A stretch of 64,000 bases of DNA from JACPPO01 sp965262505. Its GTDB lineage: Bacteria > Acidobacteriota > Vicinamibacteria > Vicinamibacterales > UBA2999. Below, one piece after another: positions 53,487 to 62,617 of this stretch. The notes under the pieces were generated by a model that saw only the letters and a list, made by a program, of their open reading frames with translations, was not told the DNA's origin and searched no databases. Every line of letters starts with the position of its first letter. The first letter of the stretch is position 1. Made by a program: the position numbers and the translations under genes. The DNA is taken from positions 5,270,001 to 5,334,000 of the forward strand of contig CBDHFM010000030.1 of assembly GCA_965262505.1 (NCBI GenBank). Reading direction: 5' to 3'.

Positions 53487-55173
53487 CCCGGATCTCCGAT
53501 TTAGCGGTGGTACTTTTGCCCATCCGAGTAGTTGCCACGCCTTGATTTCCGCGGGTTCCGCACGAGGAACCCCGCCAGAACGGGGTGACACCCTGTGGGT
53601 GAATTACAAACCGAGTCATTTCAGTTCACGTTCAACGGATTTCTGAAGGTCGCGTTTCAAGGTTCCCGCGTCACCTCCGACGCCGGCTTGATTCTGGTGC
53701 GTGAGTTGGATGCACGCCTCGGCCTGGAGGCGATCATGGCCGAGCACCTGCGCGACTCTCGCCACGGCCTGAACACGCAGTTCCCGTTGCCGGATCTCCT
53801 GCGGCAATCGATCTACAGTCGCCTGTCCGGCTACGAAGACCTCAACGACCGCAGCGTCTCTCGGCCGATCCGACGTTTCGGTTAATCGGATCCCCGAAAC
53901 GGTGGGACCGGCACGCGGTGCTGACCTCCACGCTGCATTGGTTCGAGACCGAGCTGCTAACCCGTGAAGAGAACCTCGTCGGGCTGATGGCGGTAAACCG
54001 CGACCTGATTGGACAGGCCGAGACCCTGGACCGATCCGAGCGCGTCGTGCTCGACATGGACTCCAGCGAGAGCCCGGTGCATGGGCAGCAAGAAGGCAGC
54101 GCCTACAACGGGCACTTCGAGTCGGCCTGCTATCACCCGCTGTTCCTGTTCAACGACCACGGCGACTGCCTGGCCGCGAAGCTGCGGCCTGGCAACGTCT
54201 CCAGCGCCGACGACTGGGACGAGCTACTGGTGCCGGAGATTGAACGGCAGCAGGCGCAGGGCAAGCGCGTGGCCTTCCGCGCCGACGCCGCCTTCGCGCG
54301 GCCAGCGATCTACGCGGCACTGGAGGCGCGCGGCGTGGGTTACGCCATCCGCATCCCGGCGAACAAGAACCTGGACCTGGCGATTGAGGACATGCTGTTT
54401 CGGTCACCGGGACGGCCGAGTCTCACGCCGCTCGTCCGCTACAAGAGCTTCCACTACCAAGCGGACACTTGGACCACGGCCCGACGAGTCGTGGCGAAAG
54501 TTGAGCACCACGTCGGCGAGCTGTTCCCGCGCGTCGGCTTCATCGTCACGAATCTCCCGCTCCCGAATCGCGCGGTCGTGCGGTTCTACAACAAGCGCGG
54601 GACCGCCGAGCAATGGATCAAGGAAGGCAAGCAGGCGGCGCACTGGACGCGGCTGTCGTGTCACCGGTTCCGAGCGAACGAGGTCCGGCTGCAACTGAGC
54701 GTGCTCGCCTACAACCTCGGGAATCTCTGGCGCCGGCTCGTGCTGCCAAAACGGATCGACACCTGGTCGCTGACCAGTCTCCAGCAGCGCCTGGTCAAGA
54801 CGGGTGGTCGGCTGGTCAAACACGCGAGGTATTACTGGCTCCTGCTGGCTCCTGCTGGCTCCTGCTGGCGGAGAGCCATCTGACCGAACGCCTGTTCGGC
54901 GCGATGCTCCGGCGGATCTGGGCGCTCCCCGTCCCGACGGGCTGACCGACGAGGCCGCCGGTGACTGTCGGGAGGCGAAGAGAGGGAGCAAGACGGGAAA
55001 GGTGTCCGAGAAATGCGCCGGAATCAGACTGTTTCCAGCACGTTCGACTGCGACTTGGGCTCTGCTGAACGGTTCTGGCACCCCACAAGTCGGCCACCAA
55101 GCTATTCTGTCCCCGCACATGGCGTTGGGTGTATAAACGCGTCGATCAGGGACGGCCATAATGGAAATCCTGG
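53487..55173 (+). mobile_element. IS1380-family insertion sequence, copy 2, diverged ends
   Basis: The left end CCCGGATCTCCGATTT (53487-53502) and the right end ATAATGGAAATCCTGG (to about 55173) are weaker inverted repeats than in the intact copy at 39358. The transposase gene inside carries two frame-disrupting changes. Confidence 0.8.
53595..54945 (+). pseudogene. IS1380 transposase with two frameshifts
   Basis: The first frame ends at 53885 (NDRSVSRPIRRFG). The continuation RLSADPTFRLIGSPKRW is in another frame, consistent with a one-base loss near 53852. The second frame runs well, with VVLDMDSSESPVHG and NKRGTAEQWIKEGKQA, until a tandem triplication of GGCTCCTGCT at 54837-54866 adds 20 bases and shifts it again. 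The true C-terminal end (LRRIWALPVPTG) stops at 54945. Confidence 0.9.
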
Positions 55174-55274
55174 CCAATGCGGCTTTGGGTCGAGCCATCG
55201 TCCACCTCCTGTCGCCTTGTACGACGGGAGGCGGACTGTTATTTCCATAACTTCAGGGACACGACACTAGATAG

Positions 55275-56423
55275 ATGGCGCGGTGGGGACACACTAACGA
55301 TCACTATTTGTTCCGAACGTACGACTTTTACGCCGTGCAGCAGCAACTACGCGAACGGATGAATCAGGCGATCAGGCAGGCCACGCCGGACGCAATCTGC
55401 ACCGGGACCGTCGAAGAAGTTGCGGAGATGTTCGCGGCTCAGTTCCGGGTGCAGACACCAGAACTCACCGAAGGAGCAATCAGCGCGAGTGTTGAAGAAA
55501 CCAAGGTCGATGTGAGTAGAGATCCGGCCCACGCATTTACGTATGGAGCGTTCGGAAGTGGGCCGCACGACGTCCCAGGCATCAGCGCCACGTTCTACGT
55601 ACCTTATCGCGGCGACTCCGAAATGCTCCAGTGGAAACCCAGCACGTTCCTGAGTGTCCTTCCAGCCGCGGAGATTAGAGACAACGAGCTTCACTTCCGC
55701 TTTATACAGCCGGGCCAAGATGTCGCCAAGACAAAAGCAGCTTTCGATGAAGAATTGTCGCGGGTAAAGAAATACTTGGGTTGGCTGAGGCGGGACGCGC
55801 AAGTTTTCAATCAATCACTGACACCGGCCGCGCGGGAAGCAGTTGAGCAGCGGCGTGGTCGTCTCGAAGAGCTTGATCACGGCACGGGTTCGCTCGGTAT
55901 TCCGATCAAGCGTACTGCGTCCGTTTCGCCAGCGACCACGACAAGAACAACGCGATCGGCGGGTGTGTCGGTGGCCCGTCAGGCGACGGCGCGGTCGTCG
56001 CCTCAATACGACGTGGCGCTATCGTTCGCAGGTGAAGACCGTACTTATGTGCAAGAAGTGGCAACACGGTTAAAAGCGGCAGGCGTGAATGTTTTCTATG
56101 ACGATTTTGAGAAGGCGAAGTTGTGGGGAACAAATCTAATTGACCATCTCGCCGACATCTACCGGAACAAGTCGCACTACGTTGTCATGTTCATTTCTGA
56201 ACATTACGTCGATAAGGCATGGACGAAGCACGAGCGGCAACACGCGCAAGCTCGTTCGCTGATCGCTAACGACGAATACATCCTGCCTGTGCGGTTCGAC
56301 GACACCGACGTGCCAGGGATGGCCAACACTATCGGCTATATAGATTTGCGGAAGATGACCCTGAGTGAATTCGTCGATCTGGTGCTGATGAAGCTCGGGA
56401 AGCGGAAAGAGGACGAACCGTAG
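55275..56423 (+). CDS. TIR-domain protein with unrecognised N-terminal domain
   Basis: This protein has 382 residues. Residues 244-375 form a TIR domain: YDVALSFAGEDRTYVQEVAT, VNVFYDDFEKAKLWG, and YVVMFISEHYVDKAWTKHER with the predicted NADase glutamate E320. A Ser/Thr/Arg-rich linker (210-242) joins it to residues 1-205, which I do not recognise and which probably sense the trigger. TIR effectors in bacterial defence deplete NAD+ or make signalling nucleotides. The gene is solitary between IS elements, less GC-rich than the T4SS genes, and probably acquired. Confidence 0.85.
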   Translation: MARWGHTNDHYLFRTYDFYAVQQQLRERMNQAIRQATPDAICTGTVEEVAEMFAAQFRVQTPELTEGAISASVEETKVDVSRDPAHAFTYGAFGSGPHDVPGISATFYVPYRGDSEMLQWKPSTFLSVLPAAEIRDNELHFRFIQPGQDVAKTKAAFDEELSRVKKYLGWLRRDAQVFNQSLTPAAREAVEQRRGRLEELDHGTGSLGIPIKRTASVSPATTTRTTRSAGVSVARQATARSSPQYDVALSFAGEDRTYVQEVATRLKAAGVNVFYDDFEKAKLWGTNLIDHLADIYRNKSHYVVMFISEHYVDKAWTKHERQHAQARSLIANDEYILPVRFDDTDVPGMANTIGYIDLRKMTLSEFVDLVLMKLGKRKEDEP

Positions 56424-56588
56424 CCATCCGAGCCAGCCGGCGCCATCCACGAATCACAGCGACTCCCACAGTTGACCGAACTACTCTAATCGAGAGCGGC
56501 TGACCAACATTGCCGAGGGCAATATCGGCGTTACGCACTTCAAGGAACTTAACGCGCTGGTAACCACCACCACTGGGTCGTGAGATCT

Positions 56589-57417
56589 TCATAAATTATC
56601 CTCACTCCGCGTCCCTGGTATCTCGGCACGCCCCCCGTTCAGGTAGGCGGCCCAGTCGTCCATCAACCGGCGGCGGCGCGCGAACAGGTCCGACCGCGCG
56701 TAGGCCGCCTCCGTCGGATTGCGCACCGTATGGGCGAGCGCGGCTTCGACCACCTCACGCGGCGTATTCGTGTGCTCCGCCGCCCAGTCCCGGAAGCTCG
56801 ACCGGAACCCATGCGGCACGGCGGCGATACCGAGTTCTTTGATCAGCTTGCTCAGCTTTTTGTCGGAGAACGGCTTCCCACGCGGGTTGGGGAACACCAG
56901 TCCGGTCCCCTCACGTCGTCCACCCGCGCCAGTGAGCATCGCCATGGCTCGCGCGGAGAGCGGGACCCGGTGATCTCGTTTCGCCTTCATCCGCGCGGCG
57001 GGGATGGTCCACACATGCTCGTCAAGGTCCATCTCGTTCCACGTCGCCAAGCGCACTTCGCCGGACCGCGCCCCCGTCAACACCAGAAACTCGAACGCCT
57101 GCTTGGTGGTGACCGACGCCCTGGATGCCCAGACGGTTGTGAGGGCGTCCGCGACCTCGCCGTGGGGCAACGCTTGCATGTGTTGGACGATGGTTTGCTG
57201 CTGGCTAAGGGCCTGCCCCAGGACATCGCCCGCCGGGTTGTCCGGCCGGTAGCCCATCGCGACCGCCCATTTCATCACGGCGCCGATCCGTTGCCGCACG
57301 CGCCGGGCGGTTGCGGGCTTCGTGTGCCAGATGGGAGTAAGGAGCGCCAACACATCGGCGGTGGTGACCGCGGAGACCGGCACCGCGCCAATGTGCGGGA
57401 ACGCGTAGGCGCGCAGA
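56589..57417 (-). pseudogene. P4-type integrase, N-terminus removed by a MITE-like insertion
   Basis: The sequence closely matches residues from about 130 to the end of the integrase at 30224 (HGFRSSFRDWAAEHTNTPRE, AAYARSDLFARRRRLMDDWA) but diverges in its last residues. The frame is open to 57417, where it meets the terminal repeat of the 233-bp element. The N-terminal half is not found beyond that element. The catalytic domain is intact but the arm-binding domain is lost. Confidence 0.9.
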
Positions 57418-57650
57418 GGCGTTGTTGCATGAATACCCTGTGGGGGTGGGGTCGCGCGTCGTGGGCCGGCTGTGGCCCTGACGTGAGGCGGGGCGGGCAG
57501 ACGCTGATCATGGGATATTCGGCCGATAAGAGCCCGCTAATCGGCCATTTAGCGGGCCCCCTCCGGCGGCTGGAGCCACTGGGAGCACAGCGTCAGGAGA
57601 AGTGCGGGCCAAACCGCCCCACCCCCACAGGGTATTCATGCAACAACGCC
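57418..57650. mobile_element. 233-bp MITE-like element with IS5-type ends
   Basis: Left GGCGTTGTTGCATGAATACC (from 57418) and right GGTATTCATGCAACAACGCC (to 57650) are perfect inverted repeats that extend further inward (CTGTGGGGGTGGGG). Both ends resemble the left end of the GGCGTTGTTGCA IS5 subtype. There is no gene inside. It fits a non-autonomous derivative mobilised by the IS5 transposase, and it interrupts the integrase remnant. Confidence 0.88.
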
Positions 57651-57684
57651 AGTCTACGAGCGCGCGTTGAGATAGGATTGGCGC

Positions 57685-58464
57685 GTGAATCGTCTAGCCG
57701 CCGTTATTGCTTTGGCTGCGGCGGGGCTCGCTGTAGTCGCGGCGGTCATTGTCATGCGGATGGACGCGCCTGAGCCCGGTGTTGCGCCAGCGGGTGCCAC
57801 CGCTCCGCCGCCGGCCTCGGCTCCGGCTCCGCGCGCTCCTGACCCGCCGCCGGCCGCTCCGGGACCAGCGCCGGTCACCGTGCCTCCACCCGTCGCCGAG
57901 GCCCCTGTCGCCGAAATGCCGCCGGCCGCCGAGGCGCCGCCAGCGGTCGGGACGCTTCGTATCGCCAGCGACGTGCCAGGCGCGCAGGTGTTCATCGACC
58001 GGCAGTTCGTCGGTGCGGCGCCGGTCGTCGCCGAGAACGTTACGCCAGGAAGCCACCAGTTGAACGTGTCAGCGGCGGGATTCGACAGCATTGCCACGGC
58101 CATCGACGTCGTTCCCGGGGAACACGAGATCGTCGTCAAGCTCAGAGAAGTTCGGCTGGACTCGTCGCTGGACGTGATTCACAAGCATCGCTTCGGCTCG
58201 TGCCGCGGGCGTCTTGTCGCAACGCTTCAGGGGCTTCGATACGAGACCAGCAACCGGAGCGATGCGTTCACAACGGGGTTACTCGATCTCGAGGCGTTCG
58301 AGGTGGACTACCTGGACAAGAATCTGAGCATGAAGCTGCCGGAAGGTCGCCAGTTCAACTTCACCGATCCCGAGGGCGATGCGGACCGCCTCTTCGTGTT
58401 TCACCGCGACGTCGAGCAGGCGCGCGAGCGGCTCGGCAGAGGTGACCCGCCCGCCACGGACTGA
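57685..58464 (+). CDS. PEGA-domain membrane-anchored protein
   Basis: A 259-residue protein from GTG 57685. It has an N-terminal transmembrane anchor (AAVIALAAAGLAVVAAVIVM), a long Pro/Ala linker (about 28-92) and a PEGA domain (GTLRIASDVPGAQVFIDRQF, TPGSHQLNVSAAGFDS). A C-terminal region (about 155-235) with HKHRFGSCRGRLVATLQGLR resembles domains found after PEGA in predicted envelope proteins. Probably a host surface protein. Function unknown. Confidence 0.75.
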   Translation: MNRLAAVIALAAAGLAVVAAVIVMRMDAPEPGVAPAGATAPPPASAPAPRAPDPPPAAPGPAPVTVPPPVAEAPVAEMPPAAEAPPAVGTLRIASDVPGAQVFIDRQFVGAAPVVAENVTPGSHQLNVSAAGFDSIATAIDVVPGEHEIVVKLREVRLDSSLDVIHKHRFGSCRGRLVATLQGLRYETSNRSDAFTTGLLDLEAFEVDYLDKNLSMKLPEGRQFNFTDPEGDADRLFVFHRDVEQARERLGRGDPPATD

Positions 58465-58498
58465 GGCTCCGGGACGTCGTTGGCGGTTGATGCGATGG

Positions 58499-58625
58499 GG
58501 AGTGAGGTCGTCCTCGACTCTGCGATCCTCAATCGGATGACCGCTCTCGGCCGGCCAGCGTCGTATCGCCTCGGCCGGGAAGAATCCTGGCGGTCGGCAT
58601 CGTGCGGGCCAGTGACGACGTTGCG
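58499..58625 (+). mobile_element. IS5 3'-end scrap
   Basis: GGGAGTGAGGTCGTCCTCGA and the following bases match the last codons of the IS5 transposase (ILNRMTALGRPASYRLGRE) and part of the 3' end (CATCGTGCGGGCCAGTGACGA). Several substitutions and the loss of the terminus make it an old remnant. Confidence 0.8.
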
Positions 58626-58762
58626 CAAATCGAGTTTGTCCGGCTCAATCGGCCCTTCGATCAGCCCCCGTGCACTGTCGGTCCCGAAGACAGTTGAGAC
58701 TTCATCGCTGGGGAAGATCTTCTCAGCGGTCCGTTCGCGCAACTCAATTCGGCGACACTAGA

Positions 58763-58936
58763 TCAGGATCGCTTGCGGCGGAGGTGATGAAACCCCTTCC
58801 AGAACCGATAGCTCACGCGGGAGAGGACGTGCGCAAAATCGAAGTCACCGCGGCTGGCCAGTAGACGGAGCCATCTCACCTCGCCGCCCACCGAGAAGCC
58901 CTTCCAGAGACGAACGTCTACACCACCCCCCACCGT
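58763..58936 (-). pseudogene. outer-membrane protein C-terminal fragment cut by IS5
   Basis: On the minus strand the frame reads TVGGGVDVRLWKGFSVGGEV and then FDFAHVLSRVSYRFWKGFHH, with alternating hydrophobic/polar β-strands as in small outer-membrane barrels. Its upstream part is removed exactly at the IS5 left end (58937). Too short to name. Confidence 0.55.
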
Positions 58937-60018
58937 GGCGTTGTTGCATGAATACCTGCTGCGGGTGGGGCGGCGTGGCCCGCCCTTCTCGGGACCCTCC
59001 GCAGGAGCCACACTACAAGAATGAAGTCGAAGGTTCATCCCACGTATAAGACGAAGTACCGCGTCGCGAACTGGGCGGCCTACAATCAGGCCCTCGTTCG
59101 ACACGGCGATGTGACGGTGTGGGTGTCCTCGGAAGCGATCGCGGCCTGGACGCCCGGCCGGAGCGGCCGGCGAGGCGGGCAGCGACGGTACTCGGATCTT
59201 GCCATCGAGACCGCCCTGACCCTGCGACTCCTCTACCATCTCCCGTTGCGCCAAGCTGAAGGGTTCCTGCACGCCCTGTTCGGGATGATGCGCCTCGACC
59301 TCTCCGCGCCCGACTATACGACGCTCTCCCAGCGCAGTCAGCATCTGCGGCGCCGTCTGCGGCCGGTCCCGCCCGGCGAGGGCATCCATCTCGTGCTTAA
59401 CAGCACAGGTCTGTCCATCGTCGGGGAGGGTGAGTGGGCTGCTGCGAAACACGGTGGCTCCGGCAGACGCGGCTGGCGGAAGCTCCACCTTGGCGTCGAC
59501 CAGTCCGGCGGGATCCGTGTCCACACGTTGACCGAGGCGACGGGTGATGATGCGACCACCGCCCTCAATCTGCTCACCGCGGTCGAGGGCCCTCTCGTGC
59601 GCGTCACCGCTGACGCCGCCTATGACACGGTCGCCGTCTACGAGACCGCCGGGGCGCGGGGTGCGACGGTCGTCATCCCACCGGCCAGGACGGCGAACGT
59701 CTCTGGCCACGGCCCGCGGTCGCCCGCGCGGGATCGGACGATCACGTGGGTGAAGACGCTCGGCCGGCGCCGCTGGAAGAAGGCGTCCGGGTACCATCAT
59801 CAGGGCCGGGTGGAGAATGTGTTCTTCCGATACAAGTCCATCATCGGAGATGGCCTTCGTGCCCGGAGCCCAGCCGGGCAGGGGAGTGAGGTCGTCCTCG
59901 GCTGTGAGATCCTCAATCGGATGACCGCCCTCGGCCGACCAGTGTCGTATCGCATCGGCAGGTGAGGATCCTGTCGATTGGCCTCGTGCGGGCCATTGAC
60001 GATTCGTGCAACAACGCC
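58937..60018 (+). mobile_element. IS5-family insertion sequence, complete length (copy 2)
   Basis: The element runs from GGCGTTGTTGCATGAA at 58937 to TTCGTGCAACAACGCC ending at 60018, about 1.08 kb, the same subtype as copy 1 at 43311. It interrupts an outer-membrane protein gene on its left and abuts a deletion derivative of the same IS on its right. Confidence 0.9.
59021..59965 (+). CDS. IS5-family transposase (copy 2) with lost catalytic Asp
   Basis: A 314-residue protein with an intact frame, nearly identical to copy 1. Residue 127 is Asn (LVLNSTGLS) where copy 1 and the other subtype have the first catalytic Asp. The second Asp (TADAAYD) and the Glu (GRVENVFFRYK) are present. It should bind the ends but be unable to cut, so any movement would depend on copy 1. 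Confidence 0.9.
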   Translation: MKSKVHPTYKTKYRVANWAAYNQALVRHGDVTVWVSSEAIAAWTPGRSGRRGGQRRYSDLAIETALTLRLLYHLPLRQAEGFLHALFGMMRLDLSAPDYTTLSQRSQHLRRRLRPVPPGEGIHLVLNSTGLSIVGEGEWAAAKHGGSGRRGWRKLHLGVDQSGGIRVHTLTEATGDDATTALNLLTAVEGPLVRVTADAAYDTVAVYETAGARGATVVIPPARTANVSGHGPRSPARDRTITWVKTLGRRRWKKASGYHHQGRVENVFFRYKSIIGDGLRARSPAGQGSEVVLGCEILNRMTALGRPVSYRIGR

Positions 60019-60256
60019 TCGCGGAGCCGCAGACCGCGCGGACTTCGCCGCTACTCGGATCTCGCCATCGAGACCGCCCTGACCCTGCGGCTCCTCTACC
60101 ATCTCCCGCTGCGCGCGTGGGGCGATGGTCGGCGGCCACAAATCCTGTCCGTGTGGCAGCGGCAAGACGTCCACGAACTGCTGCGGAATAACCGTCCATT
60201 GAGCGCGCGGCGCGGTGGGCATCGTGCGGGCCAGTGACGATTCGTGCAACAACGCG
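60019..60256 (+). mobile_element. internally deleted IS5 derivative
   Basis: Bases 60047-60116 match the transposase segment CTACTCGGATCTCGCCATCG through CATCTCCCGCTGCGC. Unrelated DNA follows, and bases 60211-60256 match the IS5 right end (GGGCATCGTGCGGGCCAGTG to CAACAACGC). Most of the gene and the left end are missing. Confidence 0.8.
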
Positions 60257-60274
60257 GCGTCCATTGACGGGCGG

Positions 60275-60547
60275 CTATGCCCCGGACTTCGTTTTCAACT
60301 CCGCGTCATGTTCCGTAAGGAACGCTCGAATTTCATCGGTCATGGCCAGCAACGTGGTCCACTGCTCCTTATAGAGCGTGACGGGAAAGCGACCGAGGCC
60401 ATACACCGACACGCCCCCCTTCTCGCTGACCTTGAGGCTGACGGTGCGACCCCGGTCACGCTTCAGGCGCGCATTTTCTGCTTTGAGTCGCTCAAGTTCT
60501 GCTTGCAGGTTGTCGTCCACTATGGAGGGCTCCTCTATTCGAGTCAT
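60275..60547 (-). CDS. small coiled-coil hypothetical protein
   Basis: A 90-residue protein from ATG 60547 (MTRIEEPSIVDDNLQAELER), with a heptad coiled coil (about 12-32, LQAELERLKAENARLKRD) followed by a compact β-rich part (LKVSEKGGVSVYGLGRFPVT) and a short acidic tail. The pattern recalls small accessory proteins carried on mobile elements. Function not recognised. A longer start exists upstream but adds non-coding-looking residues. Confidence 0.65.
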   Translation of the reverse strand: MTRIEEPSIVDDNLQAELERLKAENARLKRDRGRTVSLKVSEKGGVSVYGLGRFPVTLYKEQWTTLLAMTDEIRAFLTEHDAELKTKSGA

Positions 60548-60641
60548 CGTACGCGGCGTCACGCCTGGACGTGTGACACGATTGTATCCGGGACGGGGGG
60601 CACTACCGCGAACCCGCTGGCACATCGGTCTGACCCAGCAG

Positions 60642-60775
60642 GTGCGATGGGCGGTCCGGCCGTGGGCGGGGCTCCGGGACCGGCACTGCCGGACCTGATA
60701 GTCCTGGAGGTAGGCGTCGCTGAGGTCCCCCAGGGTCGGCCCGAAGGTGCGCGGGGGCGCTTGGCATGCGTGTTC
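60642..60775 (-). pseudogene. N-terminal scrap of a tyrosine recombinase
   Basis: The DNA matches 32945-33065 of the recombinase at 32099 (for example GATGGGCGGTCCGGCCG and CTGCCGGACCTG, then GTCCTGGAGGTAGGCGTCG) with substitutions. Both ends are missing and no frame is preserved. It records loss of a second copy of that integrase. Confidence 0.75.
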
Positions 60776-60839
60776 CGGCCCCTGGTGCCCCCCGTGGCCG
60801 TCCTGGCTACTTCGTTCATCCGCGACGGATGCGGCCTGC

Positions 60840-61985
60840 CTACGCCGCCCTTCGGTAGTCGTGGTGGAGCCCGCCCAACACCGGGAAGGCCACGATGCGC
60901 CTGCAGGGCTCTACGCGGCCAGGCCGCTGCCGCTGGTTCGGGATCCGCTGCCCGATCCCCTGGTGCGGTCGCCCCCCGTTGAAGTGTCCCACCCATTCGG
61001 CGAGCACGCGGCGTAGGTGGTCCTCCCCAAGGAGCAGGACATGATCCAGGCACTCGCGGCGGAGGCCGCCGAGGAAGCGCTCGCAGATCGCGTTCAGGTT
61101 GGGCGACCTGGGTGGGATCGGGACCACGTCAATATCCGCGCTTGTGGCGGCCGCGGCGAAGTCGCGCCCGAACTTGCCATCGTTGTCCCGGATCAAGAAC
61201 CGCGGTGCGCTGTCGTACGGCGTAGCCTCTCGGAGCTGCTGAGCGACCCACGCATCGGTAGGGGAGCGGGTGACGTTGACGTGGACGACCTCGCGGGTCC
61301 CGTGGGCGACGATAAAGAACGCGTAGATCGGGCGGAACCAGGCGTCGTAGAGCTGCAGGACATCGCAGGCCCAGATGTCGTGCGTGTGGTTCCGGAGGAA
61401 GGTCCCCCAGGTCTGGCCGTGCTGCCCGCGAGGACGGACGGACCGCATGTACTGTTGGACCGTCCGCTTGCTCACGCGGATGCCGAGCGTGAGCAGTTCG
61501 CCGCGGATCCGTTCGGCGCCCCACAGCCCGTTGGCAGTGGCCATGGCCTGGATCAGGTCGATGAGCTCCACGCGCAACCGCCCCCGTGCCCCCCTCCGCC
61601 TGGACTTATGGTGCCAGAGGAGGGTGAACAGGTCGCGATGCCAGCGGAGGAGGGTGTCGGGCTTGACCACATGGAGGGCATCGCGCCACGCGGTGTGCAG
61701 CCGGGCCAGGAACACCAGGATAAGCCGGTCCTCAGCGTGGAGGCGTGGGCGCGATGGCGCCGCGCGTCGGAGTACGAGGATCTGCTGGCGGAGGAGCGCG
61801 TTCTCGGCGACAAGCGCCGAGCGGGGCCGGACGGCGTCGATGCTGACCGCGCACACCAGCGCTGCCCCAGTGCGGACGGGCCGCAGCATGTGCGTGATGG
61901 TCCGGCCACATTCGTGGACGCGTCGACGGACGGCCGTCTTGACGGCCCGGGTCAACCGGTTCAGCACGCTGGTCTCCTCTCGCAC
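60840..61985 (-). CDS. integrase-core transposase (IS3-like, single frame)
   Basis: A 381-residue transposase with an N-terminal helical/HTH part (ALVAENALLRQQILVLRRAA), a middle HTH (WGAERIRGELLTLGIRVSKR) and an rve integrase core: first Asp in HDIWACDVLQLYD, second in RFLIRDNDGKFGRDF, Glu in NLNAICERFLGGLRREC. The C-terminus has HFNGGRPHQGIGQRIP. The frame is intact. Terminal repeats were not identified. Confidence 0.9.
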   Translation of the reverse strand: MREETSVLNRLTRAVKTAVRRRVHECGRTITHMLRPVRTGAALVCAVSIDAVRPRSALVAENALLRQQILVLRRAAPSRPRLHAEDRLILVFLARLHTAWRDALHVVKPDTLLRWHRDLFTLLWHHKSRRRGARGRLRVELIDLIQAMATANGLWGAERIRGELLTLGIRVSKRTVQQYMRSVRPRGQHGQTWGTFLRNHTHDIWACDVLQLYDAWFRPIYAFFIVAHGTREVVHVNVTRSPTDAWVAQQLREATPYDSAPRFLIRDNDGKFGRDFAAAATSADIDVVPIPPRSPNLNAICERFLGGLRRECLDHVLLLGEDHLRRVLAEWVGHFNGGRPHQGIGQRIPNQRQRPGRVEPCRRIVAFPVLGGLHHDYRRAA

Positions 61986-62084
61986 AGGGTGCTGGGCTCC
62001 AGGGGGCGGGGCACACGGTTCAGTCAGCAGAGACTGACAGCCCTGAGGCGGAAGCCCTTATTGTGCGGGTGGACGGGGCAAGTA

Positions 62085-62225
62085 GCCAGCACGGGCCCGC
62101 CGCCAAGGCAAGCATCAGCTGTTCCTGCTCGTCCACTGAGGCGTGGAGGATCATGCCGTTCAAGAGGAGACACGTCTCCATCGCCGCGTGAGCGACGCGC
62201 GGAGTCCCGTTGACACACGGGTGAT
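62085..62225 (-). pseudogene. Doc/Fic toxin C-terminal remnant
   Basis: The minus strand reads HPCVNGTPRVAHAAMETCLL and LNGMILHASVDEQEQLMLAL, which parallels the C-terminal part of death-on-curing toxins around the Fic motif (HxFxDGNKR). The motif is corrupted (D and K positions lost) and no upstream part was found. A decayed toxin-antitoxin remnant. Confidence 0.6.
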
Positions 62226-62368
62226 GCCGGGCGCGCGCGTATCCCCGCGCGTGGACGGTGACTCTGAGGCCGTACGCGGCCCGGGCGGAACGGTGACGGC
62301 GGCATCCTCGTCGTGTGGGTGGCGAATTACTAATCTGTCCCATAATCCGTTGAGATATCACGTCTTGT

Positions 62369-62432
62369 GATCCTGGGAGAGGTCGCTAGGATATCTCGAT
62401 GCGCGACCTGATCATCTTGCTGGTTCACCTGT
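62369..62432 (+). mobile_element. 5'-end scrap of the integrase-core IS at 62618
   Basis: GTGATCCTGGGAGAGGTCGC and ATGCGCGACCTGATCATCTT match, in opposite orientation, the start region of the decayed transposase gene at 63640-63740. Only the first ten codons remain. The motif GTGGGTGGCGAATT occurs on both sides of the scrap. Confidence 0.65.
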
Positions 62433-62617
62433 GGGTGGCGAATTCGTAAGAATCAGAGACAAGGTTCGATCTTCACGTCACGCGAGCTGGAATCATCTGC
62501 GACGTCGCACCGATAGCATGCGTCAGCTGGGCCGCTGACGCACGACCGTGCTGTGTCGGGATGGACGTCGAGCGCAGGCGCGCCGACCCGCTTGCCAGCG
62601 TCTTCGCCCTTCAGGTG
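62433..62617. other. short gap between two scraps of the same IS
   Basis: No gene or RNA recognised in this interval. Confidence 0.3.

Noticed and set aside
58763..60199. A long minus-strand frame covering IS5 copy 2
   Set aside because: Only its last 58 residues, outside the IS, look like protein (the barrel fragment). The rest is antisense of the transposase.
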